DNA of 64,000 nt from CAJXVA01 sp963761755 (lineage in GTDB: Bacteria; Myxococcota_A; Polyangia; Nannocystales; Nannocystaceae): the NCBI GenBank assembly GCA_963761755.1, contig CAVXIC010000007.1, forward strand, positions 744,001-808,000, in the 5' to 3' direction. The first letter of the stretch is position 1; every line of letters starts with the position of its first letter. Shown piece after piece: positions 1-8,763 of the stretch. The position numbers were made by a program, and so were the translations under genes. Under the pieces are notes generated by a model, which worked only from the letters and a program-made list of their open reading frames with translations, was not told the DNA's origin and did not search any database.

Positions 1-2
1 AT

Positions 3-428
3 CTCCCCTCGGCCGTCGACCTGCGGATTCGCGACGGCGTGCTCCGCATCGAAGGCGCAGGGTTCGTCACGCTCACGATGGTCGAGGAGGCGCTCGCGCC
101 CTTTCCCGGTGGTCGTGGCATGCCCGAACATGTGCTCATCGATCTCCGCAACGTCGCGGGATACGAGGCAAGCTGCGTCGAGGTCGCACGAACGTGGCTG
201 GAACGGTCGAGGGGGTACGGCGTGGAGCGCATCGCCTTCATCGCCAACTCGTCCGTCGTTCGCACCGCCGCAGACGTCGTCGCCCAGCATCAAGGCGCAC
301 CCCTGCGCACCTTCGTCTCGCCACGAGACGCCGAGACGTGGATGTCGATGACCGCGGAGCGATTGCCCCCGCGGGTCGGCGCCTCGCCCGGCGGACCGTC
401 TGGACCGTCTCGGCGCCCTCGAGCCTGA
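3..428 (+). CDS. STAS/SpoIIAA-like protein, 5' end cut by window edge
   Basis: The reading frame is open from the first bases of the window, so the true start lies upstream; a GTG at 39 is an internal candidate only. The visible 141 residues alternate short hydrophobic strands and helices: a strand around RIEGAGFVTL, then HVLIDLRNVAGYEAS, a helix with ARTWLERSRGYG, and VERIAFIANSS. This resembles the small STAS/SpoIIAA-like proteins common in myxobacteria, which have no enzymatic residues and may act as anti-sigma antagonist-like or membrane-associated modules. The last 20 residues are a low-complexity Pro/Gly/Arg/Ser tail. No specific partner can be named. Confidence 0.55.
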   Translation, partial: LPSAVDLRIRDGVLRIEGAGFVTLTMVEEALAPFPGGRGMPEHVLIDLRNVAGYEASCVEVARTWLERSRGYGVERIAFIANSSVVRTAADVVAQHQGAPLRTFVSPRDAETWMSMTAERLPPRVGASPGGPSGPSRRPRA

Positions 429-483
429 TCGAGGCCCACGGCCGACTCTGCGGCCAACGCTACCGCCAACCCCACTGCGAACT

Positions 484-900
484 CTAGGGCCGAATCGACG
501 GCACGTGCAGCATCTGCACCTGGTGTCCCCCAGGGTCACGCAGGTAGAACGACGTCGCGCCATCGCGGTGAAGCTTGGGTGCGTTGAGGATCTCGATCTG
601 AAGCTCCTCCGCCCGCGGCTCCAAGAACGCGTGCCAGGACTTCACCTCGTCGGCGGTGCGCATCGCGAACCCCAGATGATCGAGCGGGGATCGCTCGTGG
701 CTGACCTCGCGGGGCGGGACCACCCGGTGGAGCGCGACGTTGTCCCCGCCGGAGCTGAGGTAGATGTTGTCGGCGTCGGGGTGCCAGTCGACGCTCAGGC
801 CCAGCCCTTCGGTGTAGAAGCGCACGGTGGCGTCGAAGACGTCCGCGCGCACCCAGAGCGCCAGGTGCCGCAGGCCCAACGTGGAGGGGCGAGTATCCAT
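484..900 (-). CDS. VOC (glyoxalase/bleomycin resistance) family protein
   Basis: This 138-residue protein has the vicinal-oxygen-chelate two-module fold. The first strand LRHLALWV carries His12, a second module opens with LDHLGFA (His75), and the end reads RDPGGHQVQML. In metal-dependent family members the final strand gives a Glu ligand; here the matching place is Gln127, so metal binding may be altered. The substrate cannot be told: the family includes glyoxalase I, extradiol dioxygenases and drug-binding proteins. I prefer ATG at 900; an in-frame GTG at 906 adds two residues. A repeat-element end (912 onward) begins just upstream of the start, so the promoter must lie in or beyond it. Confidence 0.8.
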   Translation of the reverse strand: MDTRPSTLGLRHLALWVRADVFDATVRFYTEGLGLSVDWHPDADNIYLSSGGDNVALHRVVPPREVSHERSPLDHLGFAMRTADEVKSWHAFLEPRAEELQIEILNAPKLHRDGATSFYLRDPGGHQVQMLHVPSIRP

Positions 901-911
901 GGCCACCGACT

Positions 912-966
912 CTAGCAGCCCGTGGCGAAACCCGGCGCGGCGGATCGGGAGCGAGGGGCCTTTTCG
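912..966. repeat. Solo copy of CTAG-bounded repeat end
   Basis: Bases 912-944 start with CTAG and CAGCCCGTGG and match, with one mismatch in 33, the reverse complement of 33301-33333, the right end of the palindromic element at 33.2 kb. Weaker similarity with small indels (GCGA, GG, TTTTCG blocks) continues to about 966. The copy fills most of the gap between the VOC gene and the end of the hydrolase lipoprotein gene. No matching CTAG-flanked opposite end was found, so it is probably a decayed or solo element end. Confidence 0.7.
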
Positions 967-975
967 AAAGGCCCC
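955..975. terminator. Perfect 9-bp hairpin, possible terminator
   Basis: GGGGCCTTT (955-963) and AAAGGCCCC (967-975) form a perfect stem around a TCG loop. It lies downstream of the minus-strand hydrolase gene that ends at 1013, but no T-run follows on that strand. It may instead belong to the repeat copy that overlaps it. Confidence 0.4.
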
Positions 976-1012
976 TTCAAAGACTCGCAGCCCGCGTTCG
1001 GCTTGCGATGCC

Positions 1013-2218
1013 TCAGAATCCGTTCGCGGTGTTGGTGATCACCAGCCCTGCGTCGACGTCGGCCTGCATGGGGTCGCCCACCAGCCAGGGCTCGAAGGCG
1101 GCCTCCTGCAGGAGGTAGGCCTGCAAGAAGGCGACGCCGTAGCCGCGCGTCATCAACAGCGTCATCGACGGGACGTCGGTGCCCGCGGGGCACGCAGCGC
1201 ACGGGAGTCCGCAGTTGGGGCTGTCGAGGAACGACATATGGTTGGCCCCGACGAACTCGAGCTCCATGGCCGGGCTCGTCGCGTGCATGAAGTACTGCGC
1301 GAAGTTGTTCTCGGCCGGTGCGCACGCGGATCCGAAGCTGCCCGCGACGGCGTTGGTGGTCTCGCCGATCAACATGAGCCGAGCGTCGATCATCGGCATG
1401 AGTTCGGGGGTCACCGAGGGGTTCTGCGGCGACGCCGAAGCGCCGGGCCCTCCGTAGGTGTCGATCGGATCGATGCCCAGGACGACCGAAGGCCGTGGGT
1501 CGGAGACCGCCGTCAACAGGGCCACCTTGCCGCCGCGGGAGTGTCCACCCACCGCGAGCAGCGACACGTCGGCCCGACCCGCCAGCGGCCCCGACGCGGC
1601 GTTCCCCTCGCCCTCGATCCAATCGAGCACCCCGATGAACCAGTCCCGAGACTCGACGTAGGTGGGTGCGTCGAAGGGTGCTCCGGGAAGCTCCGGCATC
1701 ACGACGACGTAGCCCCACGATGCGAAGTGCGCGCCATAGCTCGCGTAGTTCGCCGGCGTGAGCTGGAAGCCGTGGACGAAGGCGAGCACGGGAAACGGTC
1801 CGTCCCCGTCCGGAACGTAGACGGTCGTGGGCAGAGCCTGTCCCTCGACGACGATCTCGGTCGTCGCCGACGTCCACGTGTGATCCCCGGGAAGATCGGG
1901 ATCCTCGGACAGCGCGCCGGAGGTGGTGCCCGAGTCGGCGTCGGATGCCTCGCCCGAGGTCGCGGTCGTCTCCCCGCTGCTCGGGGCGTCCGTCGATGTC
2001 GTGGTGGTGCCCGGGGTCGCGGTCGCGTCGGATGTCGACGCGGCACTGGTCGGCTCCGGCGACGTCCCCGAGGACACCTCGCTGGAGCCCGAGGCGCCCA
2101 GGTCGGTGTCGGCGGCACCGTCTGCGGCGCAGCCACCAACGAGAAGGAGCGCCGAGCATCCGAGGTGGGCGAGCGCGGGCACGATGCGGGTTGAACGGTC
2201 TCGAAGCATCAGCATCAC
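1013..2218 (-). CDS. Alpha/beta-hydrolase lipoprotein
   Basis: A 401-residue exported protein. The N-terminus has a hydrophobic stretch ending in LLVGGC (Cys30), a plausible lipobox, followed by about 80 residues of Ser/Thr/Ala/Gly/Asp spacer. The catalytic part starts near residue 120: VLAFVHGF supplies the oxyanion His-Gly, and VGGHSRGG near residue 224 is the GxSxG nucleophile elbow. The architecture resembles chlorophyllase or PET-hydrolase-like esterases of the Abhydrolase family; the substrate is unknown. The GTG start overlaps the TGA of the upstream gene (GTGA), and an ATG follows at once, so it is probably translationally coupled to its paralogue at 2215-3336. Confidence 0.78.
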   Translation of the reverse strand: MMLMLRDRSTRIVPALAHLGCSALLLVGGCAADGAADTDLGASGSSEVSSGTSPEPTSAASTSDATATPGTTTTSTDAPSSGETTATSGEASDADSGTTSGALSEDPDLPGDHTWTSATTEIVVEGQALPTTVYVPDGDGPFPVLAFVHGFQLTPANYASYGAHFASWGYVVVMPELPGAPFDAPTYVESRDWFIGVLDWIEGEGNAASGPLAGRADVSLLAVGGHSRGGKVALLTAVSDPRPSVVLGIDPIDTYGGPGASASPQNPSVTPELMPMIDARLMLIGETTNAVAGSFGSACAPAENNFAQYFMHATSPAMELEFVGANHMSFLDSPNCGLPCAACPAGTDVPSMTLLMTRGYGVAFLQAYLLQEAAFEPWLVGDPMQADVDAGLVITNTANGF

Positions 2219-3336
2219 TCCTCCAGCATCACGATCGCGTTGGGGTCATCGGGAGCGGCCAGGTAGGCCGCCGCGTCCGCGTCGCCGAGCACCCACGCCC
2301 GCAGGAACAAGCCCGAGAACCGACCCACGGTCTCGACGGCGACCGCCTGATCGAGGGTGGGCTCGGCGTTCTCCGCCGCCGCTCCGGGAGGATCGTCCAC
2401 GTCGCAGTTTCCGTAGTGATTGGCGCCCAGCACCGAGACGTACGCCGCCGGCGGGCTCTGCAGCGCGAGGAAGGTCTCGAGGCCATCGGCCGGGGCCGCA
2501 GCCGAGTCGGCCGTGCCCTGAATCAGCCCCACACCCAGACCATCGTTGTTCAGAGGCGCGATCGCTCCGCCCAGAGGCGAGCGCATGTTCGTCCCGTAGA
2601 ACGCGCCGGCCTTCACGGACCCCGGCAGCGCAAACGGTGGCGTGCAGAACGGGAAGGTGCACTGGCCGGTGAGCGCAGACACCCCCACGACCCCCCCGTA
2701 GGAGTGGCCCAGCAAGCCCGCGAGGCTGGCATCGACCCGGCCGGACAGCTCCGAGGACGCGTCATTGCCCAGGGTCTCGATCGCCTCGAGCGCGTCGACG
2801 ATGACGCTCTGCTCCATGAACAACCCGGTCCCCGCGACGCTGCTGCTCTCGTGGTTTGGCACGACGACCACGAAGCCGTAGCGCGCGACCCGACCGGCGA
2901 TCCCGGCGTAGTACTGCTTGTCGACGTTCGCGCCCTGGAGCATCAAGGCCACCGGAAACGCCCCGTCTGCATCGGGCCGATAGATGTCCGCAGGATCGCC
3001 CAGACCGGGCAGGTCCACGGTCACCGAGACCGCGGCGTCGTACAGCGGCGCTCCGTCGACCCGCGCGTCGGTGTCGGTGCCGGTCGTTCCCTCGCTGGCG
3101 TCCGCGACGTCCGTGGTCGAACCGCTGGAGCTGCTGCTGCCGCCGCTCGACGGACCGGAGCCTCCCGTCGCGGCCCCCGTCGTCGCGGGTGCCGTGGTCA
3201 TCGATGAGCCGGCTTCGCCCGACGACTCGGTCGAGCCGCCGGCCTCCGTGTCCGACGGTGTGCCATCGTCGCTCGCGCAGGCGAGGACGAGGGCGAGGAG
3301 CGCGCCGGAGACATGTGTGCGATGTCGGATGAGCAC
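2215..3336 (-). CDS. Alpha/beta-hydrolase lipoprotein (paralogue)
   Basis: This 373-residue protein has the same design as its downstream neighbour: a signal sequence ending in LALVLAC (Cys20), a Ser/Thr/Gly spacer to about residue 90, then an Abhydrolase domain with VALMLQGANV where the oxyanion hole is expected and LLGHSYGG (near residue 212) as the nucleophile elbow. The paired genes probably arose by duplication and are read as one minus-strand operon. Secretion and lipidation suggest a surface esterase or lipase. No promoter was identified in the short gap before it. Confidence 0.78.
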   Translation of the reverse strand: MLIRHRTHVSGALLALVLACASDDGTPSDTEAGGSTESSGEAGSSMTTAPATTGAATGGSGPSSGGSSSSSGSTTDVADASEGTTGTDTDARVDGAPLYDAAVSVTVDLPGLGDPADIYRPDADGAFPVALMLQGANVDKQYYAGIAGRVARYGFVVVVPNHESSSVAGTGLFMEQSVIVDALEAIETLGNDASSELSGRVDASLAGLLGHSYGGVVGVSALTGQCTFPFCTPPFALPGSVKAGAFYGTNMRSPLGGAIAPLNNDGLGVGLIQGTADSAAAPADGLETFLALQSPPAAYVSVLGANHYGNCDVDDPPGAAAENAEPTLDQAVAVETVGRFSGLFLRAWVLGDADAAAYLAAPDDPNAIVMLEE

Positions 3337-3383
3337 CGGCGGACTCTACCCCCGTTGTCCCCGGAGAGAACGCTCAGACTTTG

Positions 3384-4493
3384 TCACCGAGGCGCGAACG
3401 GGCGACGCAGGGTGCGCCGCTGGCCTGCCCACAGGCCCCAGCCGTCGCCATCCCCCACCCGACACAGCGCGAACGAGAACTCGCCTCGTCCATCGACCCC
3501 GAAGCTGACCTCGCCGACGTTGGCCAGCGGGACGCCCAAAGCCCGCGGCAGCGACGCCATCTGCAGCGAGAGATCGACGTGGGCGGGCGCGCCCTCGATT
3601 TGGGTCTCGGCGGACACGCCAAGGCCTCGCACGAGTTCGCGAGCCGCTCCCGGAGCGCGCAGATAACCGCCTTCGAGCGTGACGAAGGGAAACACCGCCC
3701 GGTGGACGAGGGCTCGGCGCCCGTCGTTCCACGCCACGAAGCACTGAAAGGCGGTGTCCGGGGCGCCCCAGTCGCGAACGCCCCAGGTGTGCTGTCGGGC
3801 TGCCGCGGCGCGGACGGGAACGAGCATGTCGGCGACGGCCACGGTGCCGGTGAGCGTCCCGGTCTGCACATACCCGCGGCTGTGGTCGCGTCGCACCGCC
3901 TGCAGCAGCTTGCGATCCCAGACCGCCTCGCCGATGCGGCGCGCGACCAGCTCGGGATCGTCGTCCGCACCGGGCGAGAACGGAAGGTCGTCGGCCCCGA
4001 ACGTGAGGTCGATCCGGCCCGTCGCGGTGGTGGTGGTGCCGTGCAGCCGCAGTCGACCCTCGAAGCGAATCCGCCACGTGGACAGCGGCTTCACGCAGTC
4101 GAGTTCCAGCCCGCCCGCCCGCCAGCGGTCGGTGCCGGCCTCTCGCACGAGCGCCTGGCCAGCCTCGCCCAGGACCCAGGTCCCGCCGTCGCGAAGGATG
4201 GCGAGCCAGAGCCGATGGGTGCCTCGTCCGGGCAGCCACTCCAACCGCACCAGCAGCCCCAAGCCCGACTGCACCGCGATGAACGTGTAGTCCTCGGCGA
4301 ACCGCTTGCGTCCATCCCAGGGGTGGGTCGCCTCGTCGCGCGAGGTCCACGGCGTGGACGTCGGGGTACGGCGCTTGTGCAGAGCCCAGCGCGCCAGCGC
4401 CGCCTTCGCCTCGCGACGCAGGACGGACCCCACCGCACCGATGGCCTCGTGGGCGCCCGTCACCGCCCGCGACCGCATCCTCTCCCGCGTCAC
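3384..4493 (-). CDS. AttH/CrtC-like lipocalin-fold protein
   Basis: A 369-residue soluble protein without a signal peptide. The middle and C-terminal parts resemble the AttH/hydroxyneurosporene-synthase-like beta-sandwich family (DUF7064/7065 type): a strand set around TWRIRFEGRL, then RGYVQTGTLTGTV, and a conserved-looking HTWGVRDWG signature about two thirds along. Family members act on lipid-like or isoprenoid substrates, but many are uncharacterised, so function is not assigned. The start is GTG at 4493; an ATG at 4478 is an alternative. The gene is divergent from the TPR lipoprotein at 4568. Confidence 0.6.
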   Translation of the reverse strand: MTRERMRSRAVTGAHEAIGAVGSVLRREAKAALARWALHKRRTPTSTPWTSRDEATHPWDGRKRFAEDYTFIAVQSGLGLLVRLEWLPGRGTHRLWLAILRDGGTWVLGEAGQALVREAGTDRWRAGGLELDCVKPLSTWRIRFEGRLRLHGTTTTATGRIDLTFGADDLPFSPGADDDPELVARRIGEAVWDRKLLQAVRRDHSRGYVQTGTLTGTVAVADMLVPVRAAAARQHTWGVRDWGAPDTAFQCFVAWNDGRRALVHRAVFPFVTLEGGYLRAPGAARELVRGLGVSAETQIEGAPAHVDLSLQMASLPRALGVPLANVGEVSFGVDGRGEFSFALCRVGDGDGWGLWAGQRRTLRRPFAPR

Positions 4494-4567
4494 GGGAAGA
4501 GCTTAGCAGCCCTTGCAGACCGGGTGTGGACACGCTGAACGAGCGCGTGATACGCCCTTGCGAGGCC

Positions 4568-5371
4568 ATGCACCGACTCGCCCTCGTCGCTCTCGCCGCC
4601 CTGCTCTCCGCGCCCGTGATGGGTTGTGACAACCCTCGGGAACCAACCCAAGAGGAGAAGGACGCCAAGTTCACGCGCGAGCTCGAAGATGCGGACGCTC
4701 GCATCCGCAGCAACAAGCCCGCCGAAGCGGCGCAGCTGCTCACGCGCCTGCTCGAGGAGCGCCCCGATCACGCCCGCGCCACCGCGCTGCTGGGCAAGGC
4801 GCACTTCGCCGAGGGCAAGTACGAGGACGCCGAGGTGCTGCTCCAGAAGGCGGCGGCGGCCAGCCCCGACGACGCACACACCCACTACCTGCTCGGCGAA
4901 ACGCTGCGGTTCAGCGATCGCTTCGCCGAGGCCGCGGACGCGTACGCCAAGGCATGGGCGCTGGACGCCGAGAACTCGGACTACGGCCTGTCGCTGGGCA
5001 TCGCGATGATCGAAGCCAAGAAGCCCGCCGAGGCGGAGAAGGTCCTCAGCGAGGTGGTCGAGCTCGACCCCAAGGTTCAGGACGGGGCGAAGACCGGCGT
5101 GCACACCCACCTGGGCGACGCCCTGCGCGCGCAGGAGAAGCTCGACGACGCCCTGCGCCACTACATGAAGGCGCAGACGATCAACCAGTCCGACAAGATG
5201 GCCTTTGCAGGGGCCGCGCTGGTCTACGAGGGCAAGGACGACGTCAAGCATGCGCTGGACCAGTGGTCGGCGTACATCCAGCGCGACTGCTGCTCGCAGT
5301 ACTCCAAGACGGTGGCGCAGAAGAAGATCACCGAGCTGGAGATTCCCGCCGACGACACCGCCGACGGCTGA
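4568..5371 (+). CDS. TPR-repeat lipoprotein
   Basis: A 267-residue protein with a clear signal peptide and lipobox-like PVMGC. The mature part is a row of tetratricopeptide repeats: residues AEAAQLLTRLLEERPDHA, then GKYEDAEVLLQKAAAASPDD, then DRFAEAADAYAKAWALD, and further copies to near residue 240. TPR lipoproteins usually scaffold envelope complexes. I chose ATG 4568 rather than an upstream in-frame start because it directly precedes the signal peptide. It ends 4 bp before the end of the convergent permease gene, leaving no room for a separate terminator. Confidence 0.8.
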   Translation: MHRLALVALAALLSAPVMGCDNPREPTQEEKDAKFTRELEDADARIRSNKPAEAAQLLTRLLEERPDHARATALLGKAHFAEGKYEDAEVLLQKAAAASPDDAHTHYLLGETLRFSDRFAEAADAYAKAWALDAENSDYGLSLGIAMIEAKKPAEAEKVLSEVVELDPKVQDGAKTGVHTHLGDALRAQEKLDDALRHYMKAQTINQSDKMAFAGAALVYEGKDDVKHALDQWSAYIQRDCCSQYSKTVAQKKITELEIPADDTADG

Positions 5372-5375
5372 GTCC

Positions 5376-6788
5376 TCAGCGGCCCAGCGCCGAGAGCAGC
5401 CGCGTCTTGGATGCCCGGACCGCCACCGGGCCGGACGCGGCCGCGCACAGCACGATCGCCACGACCGCGGGCATCAGCGCGTCGAGCACCCCCACGTCCA
5501 CCGGCACGTGGTCCACCGGGTAGACGTCACCGACCAGCGGGTACTGGTAGGCCTCGATCACCACGCCATACAGACCGCCGAGCAGCAGCCCGAGCATCGA
5601 CCCCGCCAGCCCCGCGGCGACGCCGATCGACTCGAACACCACGAACACCAGCATCCGATCGCTGCCGACCGCCATCAGCACGCCGATGTCGTGGCGCTTG
5701 CGACGAACGATCAGCAGCAGGCTCGCAACCAAGCTCGAGGACGCCACAACGCTCATCAGGCCGAGGATCACCACGACGGCGATGCGGACCTGTCGAAGGC
5801 TGACCAGCAGCGGAGCGTTGGTCTCCTCCCAGGTCGACGTGCGGTATGGGTAGCCCAGGATCGACTCGATGTCAGCGGCCACCGGGGTGGCCAACCGCGG
5901 ATCGGTGAGCTGGAACTCGATCCCCGTCACCCGGCCATCGCGGAAGAACAGGGCCTGCGCCGCGGTCAGGTGCATCAGCGCCATGTTGCGGTCGAGCTCG
6001 GAGGTCCCGGTGTGAATCAGGTCGAGGACCTCGAACTCGGCGTGCCGCGGCTCGCGTGCGACGAGCTCTTGGGATCCATCGAGCTCGGCGGGCACCACCA
6101 CGCGGACCCTCGACCCGACCTCGACGGTCAGCTCGCGGGCGAGCGCGTCCCCCAGCACGATGCCCGGGGTCACCAAGGACCCGCCGGGTCGCAGCGCGTC
6201 GAGGCTGCCGCGCTCGAACGCGTCCGTCAGCCCCTCCATGGTCGCAGCGCGCTTCGGGTCGATGCCCTTGCCCACCACCACCGAGGGGCCAGGGCCCTCC
6301 TCGCCAGGCTCCGCCACCCGAACGACCGCCACCATGGAGAACGCGAACGGCGAGGCGGCCTTGATCCGCGGGTCGGCGAGCAGTCGATCCGACACCTCAC
6401 CGTATTCGCGAAAATCCAGGCCGTACTTGGTGAGCAGGACATGGCCGTTGAAGCGAGCGACGGACCGGACGATCTCGGCTTCGAAGCCCGAGGTCACCCC
6501 GAGCACCGTCATCAAGCTCGCGCACGACAGCGCGATACCGATGACGGAGACCGCCATCGCGGTGGGAAAGAGGCACAGCGCGAGCCCGACGAGCAGGCCC
6601 ATGCTTCCGAAGCCGGTGGCGACGACGAAGGCCAGATGGCTCGAACCGCTCAGCACACCGGCGACACCCATCGCCGTCAACAGCAGCGTCCCCCACGTCC
6701 AGCGCACCACGCCCCGGGGCGTGGGCGTGGTCCGCAGCGCGAGCCGGCGCGCCATCATGACGATGAGCGAGAGACGGGAGCTGGCCAT
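5376..6788 (-). CDS. LolC/E or MacB-type ABC transporter permease
   Basis: This 470-residue inner-membrane protein has two N-terminal hydrophobic segments, then a transmembrane helix (about residues 75-100) leading to a large periplasmic MacB_PCD domain, and three C-terminal helices of the FtsX type. The FtsX part contains SLLLIVRRKRHDIGVLMAVG, close to the cytoplasmic coupling motif of LolC/LolE. Such proteins extract lipoproteins from the inner membrane or drive mechanotransmission. It lies 11 bp downstream of a second permease of the same type. No ATPase subunit is in the window, so the partner must be encoded elsewhere. Confidence 0.82.
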   Translation of the reverse strand: MASSRLSLIVMMARRLALRTTPTPRGVVRWTWGTLLLTAMGVAGVLSGSSHLAFVVATGFGSMGLLVGLALCLFPTAMAVSVIGIALSCASLMTVLGVTSGFEAEIVRSVARFNGHVLLTKYGLDFREYGEVSDRLLADPRIKAASPFAFSMVAVVRVAEPGEEGPGPSVVVGKGIDPKRAATMEGLTDAFERGSLDALRPGGSLVTPGIVLGDALARELTVEVGSRVRVVVPAELDGSQELVAREPRHAEFEVLDLIHTGTSELDRNMALMHLTAAQALFFRDGRVTGIEFQLTDPRLATPVAADIESILGYPYRTSTWEETNAPLLVSLRQVRIAVVVILGLMSVVASSSLVASLLLIVRRKRHDIGVLMAVGSDRMLVFVVFESIGVAAGLAGSMLGLLLGGLYGVVIEAYQYPLVGDVYPVDHVPVDVGVLDALMPAVVAIVLCAAASGPVAVRASKTRLLSALGR

Positions 6789-6799
6789 CGCGTGCGTCC

Positions 6800-8644
6800 C
6801 TACTCGTAGCGAAGCCCCTCGACCGGTCGCAGCTTGGCCGCGCGCAGCGAAGGAGGAATGGTGGCGACGAACGAGATCGTCATCGTCAATGCGACGACAA
6901 CCCCGATCTGCACGAGGCTGAGCTCAACGGGCAGCTCCTCGATGAAGTAGACCTCGGGATCGAGCGAGTAGCCGTACAGGTGCACCAACCCGCACAGCAC
7001 CAGGCCGTACAGCACCCCCGCCAGGCTCCCCACCGCCCCGAGCGTCATGCCCGAGAACTGGAACGACCGGGCGACGCCGCCCTCGGAGGCGCCCATCGAC
7101 ATGATGATCGCGATCTCGGCGTTGCGCCGGATGACCATCGTCCACAGCGCCGCGAGCACGTTGAAGCCTGCCACGGTGCCGACCAGGCTCAAGATGATGG
7201 TGAGGATCGTCTTCTGGGTGCGGATCGACTGGAACAGGTTGGCGTTGAGCTTCTGCCACTCGAGGATGGTGTACTCGTCCGCGCCGATCGTTTCGCGAAG
7301 CACCTCCTCGACGTCGGGAGCGTCGTAGGGATCGGTCAGACGCAGGTCGATGCCCGAGACGATGTCCTTTCCGCGGTACTTGAAGTACTGAAGCTCGGCG
7401 ATGTGCACGTAGACCAGGTGGTCGTCGTACTCTTGGAACCCCGCCCGGAAGATGCCTTCGATCCGGTAGCGGCGGAACTCCGGCGCCTGGGTGTGATCGA
7501 AGCTGGCGCCGGGGTCGACGAGCATCACCACCGAGCCGACCTTCAGCTCCAGCTCTCGCGCCAACGAGTAGCCGACGAACATGCTCGGCAGCGCCTCGGC
7601 CCCGCCTTGGGCGTTGTCGGCGACCTCGAACTCCTCGGGCCACTGCTCGTCGTCGTTCTGCGCCCGGCGACGCCCGAACTTCTTCTCGGGGGGTAGATCC
7701 CGCCACTGCGCGACCGCGTCCGGGTACCAGTCCTCGCCCCGCGGATCCGGGGTTTCGGCGATCACCGCCGGCAAGCGGTCATCGTCCCGGTCGGGCATGG
7801 GCTGGAGGGAGAGGTCCGTCGTCAACGCGGTGATCGGGGGCGGCGAGTCCATCTCCGAGGCGAGGTGGGCCCGAAGATCGATGACCTCGTGGGCGGTGTT
7901 GGGCTCGATGCCCTTGACCAGCGCCGTCGCGCGACGAAGCTCGCCCATCGACGTCCCCGGCTCGACCACGGGCGCCAGCGCCATCGCGTAGTAGACGAAG
8001 GGGCTGGCCCCCTCCACCCCGTCCACGGTTCGCAGGTACGACTCGAACCGTCGGTACTCCGAGATCCCATAGGGACGCGTGACGTTGATGTGGGCGTACA
8101 CCCCCAGCACCCTGCGCTCGAACTCGTGCTGAAACCCGGTGGCCACCGACTGCACCACGATGAGCGCCGCGACGCCGAAGGCGATCCCCACGATGCTCAG
8201 CGCGGCCGAGACCGAGAACCACCGCCAAAGGATGCAGAAGATCCCGACCAGGGTGCACACGGCGACGACCGCTGCGACCGCCGCGCTGCGAAAGCCCAGC
8301 AGCATCAAGAGCGCGCCCGCGCCCGCGCCCGCGAGCGTGAGGAGGGTGGCCTTGGTCAGGCCGGAGCTGGGCGCGGCCACCCGCATGACGATGCGCCAGC
8401 CGACGAAGCGTTCGTAGCCGGAGAAGCCGGCGATGGCCCAAGACCCGATGAGCAGCAGCAGCGCGCCCAGACCGACGCGGCCCGCCCACGCCATCTCCAA
8501 GGATTCCTCGGGCGGCACGGCGAGCAGGAACGCAGCGGGGCTCATCAGCAGGAGCAACCACAGCAGCGGCCGCTCTGCGCTCCGCCGAAAGGAGAAGGCG
8601 CCGTCCCGAAGTGGACCGCCTGCACGGTGGGGCGAGGGCTTCAC
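6800..8644 (-). CDS. LolC/E-type ABC transporter permease, long form
   Basis: A 614-residue permease, about 200 residues longer than typical LolC/LolE. The N-terminus carries extra hydrophobic helices before the usual helix and periplasmic MacB_PCD domain. The C-terminal FtsX part, starting with ILTIILSLVGTVAGFNVLAA and MVIRRNAEIAIIMSMGAS, is very like LolC/E. The periplasmic domain has an acidic insertion (about residues 255-340) not seen in its neighbour. With the gene at 5376-6788 it probably makes a heterodimer working with a LolD-like ATPase encoded elsewhere, possibly to feed the many lipoproteins of this genome; that last point is inference. Confidence 0.8.
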   Translation of the reverse strand: MKPSPHRAGGPLRDGAFSFRRSAERPLLWLLLLMSPAAFLLAVPPEESLEMAWAGRVGLGALLLLIGSWAIAGFSGYERFVGWRIVMRVAAPSSGLTKATLLTLAGAGAGALLMLLGFRSAAVAAVVAVCTLVGIFCILWRWFSVSAALSIVGIAFGVAALIVVQSVATGFQHEFERRVLGVYAHINVTRPYGISEYRRFESYLRTVDGVEGASPFVYYAMALAPVVEPGTSMGELRRATALVKGIEPNTAHEVIDLRAHLASEMDSPPPITALTTDLSLQPMPDRDDDRLPAVIAETPDPRGEDWYPDAVAQWRDLPPEKKFGRRRAQNDDEQWPEEFEVADNAQGGAEALPSMFVGYSLARELELKVGSVVMLVDPGASFDHTQAPEFRRYRIEGIFRAGFQEYDDHLVYVHIAELQYFKYRGKDIVSGIDLRLTDPYDAPDVEEVLRETIGADEYTILEWQKLNANLFQSIRTQKTILTIILSLVGTVAGFNVLAALWTMVIRRNAEIAIIMSMGASEGGVARSFQFSGMTLGAVGSLAGVLYGLVLCGLVHLYGYSLDPEVYFIEELPVELSLVQIGVVVALTMTISFVATIPPSLRAAKLRPVEGLRYE

Positions 8645-8763
8645 TTGCGTCTAGGGGTGCCGATGCAGAGGGTGCGGGTACCGCATGCGTCGTCGCAGTG
8701 CGGGCACGCTAGCAGTGTCCCCGAAGGGGGGCAATGCGCCCTACGCCGCCAGGAGTCGACCCC

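Noticed and set aside
912..2159. Minus-strand frame ending in SAAPGFATGC
   Set aside because: It is a shadow of the hydrolase gene that runs into the repeat copy. The same ending can be read in element 1, but only because the DNA is repeated.
3346..4743. Long alternative frame over the AttH-like gene
   Set aside because: Arg/Gly-rich shadow translation; the frame at 3384-4493 has the conserved motifs.
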